Positions 4,253 to 5,543 of a stretch of 5,543 nucleotides of DNA are shown here, in pieces. The notes below the pieces were generated by a model. That model did no database searches, was not told where the DNA came from, and saw nothing but the letters and a program-made list of their open reading frames with translations. This stretch comes from Spirochaetales bacterium. GTDB taxonomy: Bacteria > Spirochaetota > Spirochaetia > DSM-2461. The DNA lies in contig PDRU01000044.1 of the NCBI GenBank assembly GCA_002748225.1, forward strand, positions 1 through 5,543, written 5' to 3'. Within the stretch, counting starts at the first letter, position 1, and every line of letters starts with the position of its first letter. A program made the translations under genes and the position numbers.

Positions 4253-5439
4253 ACATTCTCTGTGCCGATTAACGGCACCGCGCCGTCACTTCCGGAATCC
4301 ATTTCCATCTCCGCATTCTGCTCAGGCGCCGTATGCAGAACACGCTGGGGAAACGGTATTTCCACATTGTTGTCCCGAAACGCACGCCATATTTCCAGAT
4401 TTATCCAGCTGAAGGCCCGGGCGCCGTCCGCGGCATTACGGATCATGGTACGCAGCTGCATGGTAATACCGGAATCGGCAAAATTCTTCACACGCACATC
4501 AACTTCCGTTGAGGTGTCATGCCAGGGATTCCGGGCTCCCACATCTTTCATAATGGATATAACTTCATCCAGATCAGAGTTGTAAGACACATCTACTTCG
4601 TTTTTAATAACGACACGGGGATCTTTGTAGCTGAAGTTATGAATAGCCCCGCCGGTCAGCTGGCTGTTGGGTATAATAAGGGTTTCGTTTTCAAACGTTA
4701 CAAGTTCGGTGTTGAGCAGCCGGATATGCCGGATAATACCGTCGTAGGTACCGGCAATACGGATTCGGTCGCCTTCCTTGACAAGCCCCATGGTAATAAG
4801 TGTAATACCGGCAAAAAAATCGGCCACAAGAAACTGGATACCAAAACCAATTCCAATACCCAGAACTCCCAGAATAACTCCGATAATGGAAAGATCAATT
4901 CCCACCAGAGTAAAACCTGTAAACACTACCAGAACAATAACGGCGTAGCGTATAAGCCGGCCCAGGGAAAACGCCCTTTCAGCACCCAGATTAAAACGTT
5001 TCAGAATACCCGCACTGACACTCCGGCTCACCAGAGCTCCCAGCCATTTTGCCGCAATGACAACAGGTATAATTAAAAGAAGAGACACAACGGAAATACT
5101 TGTTTTTCCGCTAGTAAAAAACGGCTTGTTCAGTATGCCGAAGAAATGCACAACTCCCGCCCAGGCCTGAATTCCCATAAGCGAAAAAAACGAAAGCACG
5201 GCTCCTGCCAGAATAATAATCCGCGCAATTCTCCGGAACCACTTTTCAAACACAGCCCGCCGGGACTCTTCAGAAACGGAAGATTTAAGTATTCGGCGCA
5301 TAACAATCCGCAGAATAAAAGAGGCCAGCAGCAAAGCGGTTACAGGTACCAGAAAGAGAAAAACCAGTTCCTTCAGGGAAAAAGGGAGTGTCCTCTCTCC
5401 GATAAGAATACGCGTTGTCCATATTTTTTCAAAATTCAT
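4249..5439 (-). CDS. MscS-family mechanosensitive ion channel
   Basis: This is an inner-membrane channel that opens under membrane tension to release solutes during hypo-osmotic shock. The 396 residues exceed E. coli MscS (286) because of extra N-terminal helices. Hydrophobic segments lie near 23-45, 71-93, 115-137 and 162-184, followed by the pore helix. The pore-helix region GVILGVLGIGIGFGIQFLVA (187-206) has the small-residue Gly pattern of MscS TM3. It leads into the beta domain (EGDRIRIAGTYDGIIRHIRL, then ENETLIIPNSQL) and the alpha/beta cytoplasmic cage, ending in the conserved NNVEIPFPQRVL (358-369). An acidic tail follows. ATG 5439 has GGGGAGG ten bases upstream and abuts the preceding gene's stop (TGAATG), indicating translational coupling. 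Its TAG overlaps the converging methyltransferase TAA by four bases in total. No obvious terminator follows on the minus strand. Confidence 0.92.
   Translation of the reverse strand: MNFEKIWTTRILIGERTLPFSLKELVFLFLVPVTALLLASFILRIVMRRILKSSVSEESRRAVFEKWFRRIARIIILAGAVLSFFSLMGIQAWAGVVHFFGILNKPFFTSGKTSISVVSLLLIIPVVIAAKWLGALVSRSVSAGILKRFNLGAERAFSLGRLIRYAVIVLVVFTGFTLVGIDLSIIGVILGVLGIGIGFGIQFLVADFFAGITLITMGLVKEGDRIRIAGTYDGIIRHIRLLNTELVTFENETLIIPNSQLTGGAIHNFSYKDPRVVIKNEVDVSYNSDLDEVISIMKDVGARNPWHDTSTEVDVRVKNFADSGITMQLRTMIRNAADGARAFSWINLEIWRAFRDNNVEIPFPQRVLHTAPEQNAEMEMDSGSDGAVPLIGTENV
4262..4278. other. Hairpin near the convergent gene ends
   Basis: GTGCCG, loop ATTAA, CGGCAC is a perfect 6-bp stem ten bases beyond the methyltransferase stop and inside the channel's last codons. 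Neither side carries a T-run, so it is not a classical intrinsic terminator. It may help stop or stabilise the plus-strand transcript, or it may be chance. Confidence 0.25.
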
Positions 5440-5543
5440 TCAGGCCCGGCCTCCCCAGAACCGCCATGCCAGGAGTATCAAAAGAACAAATCCGGCCATA
5501 AATTTGTACGCAATGGCCGCGGCCTTGCCAATAACAGCCCCGA
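5440..5543 (-). CDS. C-terminus of an unidentified, probably membrane-associated protein
   Basis: The minus-strand frame is open from the right edge to TGA at 5442-5440. It reads GAVIGKAAAIAYKFMAG, then FVLLILLAWRFWGGRA. The stretch from about IAYKFMAG to LLILLAW is hydrophobic enough for a transmembrane helix, followed by a short basic end. Only 34 residues are visible, too few to name a family. The stop codon directly abuts the channel's ATG with no spacing, so the two genes are probably in one operon. The channel's Shine-Dalgarno lies inside this gene's final codons. Another minus-strand frame is also open over this short stretch, so the frame choice rests on the stop/start coupling and the helix-like composition. 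Confidence 0.55.
   Translation of the reverse strand, partial: GAVIGKAAAIAYKFMAGFVLLILLAWRFWGGRA

Noticed and set aside
4519..5076. 185-aa plus-strand open frame opposite the channel gene
   Set aside because: It is antisense to a well-supported MscS-family gene, is rich in Asn, Gln and Lys as expected from reverse reading of hydrophobic codons, and shows no recognisable motif.

Overview
The window (about 52% GC by eye) looks like ordinary bacterial chromosome with a core-translation flavour. The plus strand carries the 3' part of a peptidyl-tRNA hydrolase gene, a stretch of about 850 bp of decayed genes, and then a tight three-gene run: epmA (EF-P lysyltransferase), efp (elongation factor P) and a two-domain SAM-dependent methyltransferase. 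The minus strand carries an MscS-family mechanosensitive channel, preceded by the C-terminus of an unidentified protein with a hydrophobic segment. Taxonomy is uncertain: the EpmA/EF-P pairing and the style of the channel's N-terminus would fit a spirochaete, but this is a low-confidence impression.

Region by region. Bases 2-505: pth, open at the left edge. Bases 506-634: intergenic, with a two-copy 15-nt repeat, a TATAAT box and a strong Shine-Dalgarno sequence. Bases 635-1319: no intact gene, but four recognisable relics in order: a cupin with a frameshift and an internal deletion, the N-terminal part of a second cupin, the C-terminal end of an ABC-type ATPase fused to it out of frame, and the second half of a 2[4Fe-4S] ferredoxin. 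A second TATAAT box lies before the ferredoxin relic, and a strong intrinsic terminator closes the region at 1347-1381. Bases 1409-4252: epmA, efp and the methyltransferase, with a 17-nt gap and then a 41-nt overlap. Bases 4249-5543: the channel and its upstream partner on the minus strand. The two converging transcription units share four bases at their stop codons.

How the genes relate. EpmA attaches (R)-beta-lysine to Lys34 of EF-P, and EF-P here has lysine at exactly position 34 in a PGKG loop, so enzyme and substrate are adjacent and probably co-transcribed. EpmB, which makes the beta-lysine, is not in the window. The methyltransferase overlaps efp and is probably made from the same mRNA, so a role in translation (rRNA or a translation factor) is a reasonable guess, not a demonstration. 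The channel is a separate envelope function.

I did not find a clear new system. The points most worth a second look are the deletion-riddled relic islet that still keeps promoters, a ribosome site and a terminator; the helically spaced TTAG/CTAA sites around its two -10 boxes; and the unusual two-domain methyltransferase joined to efp.
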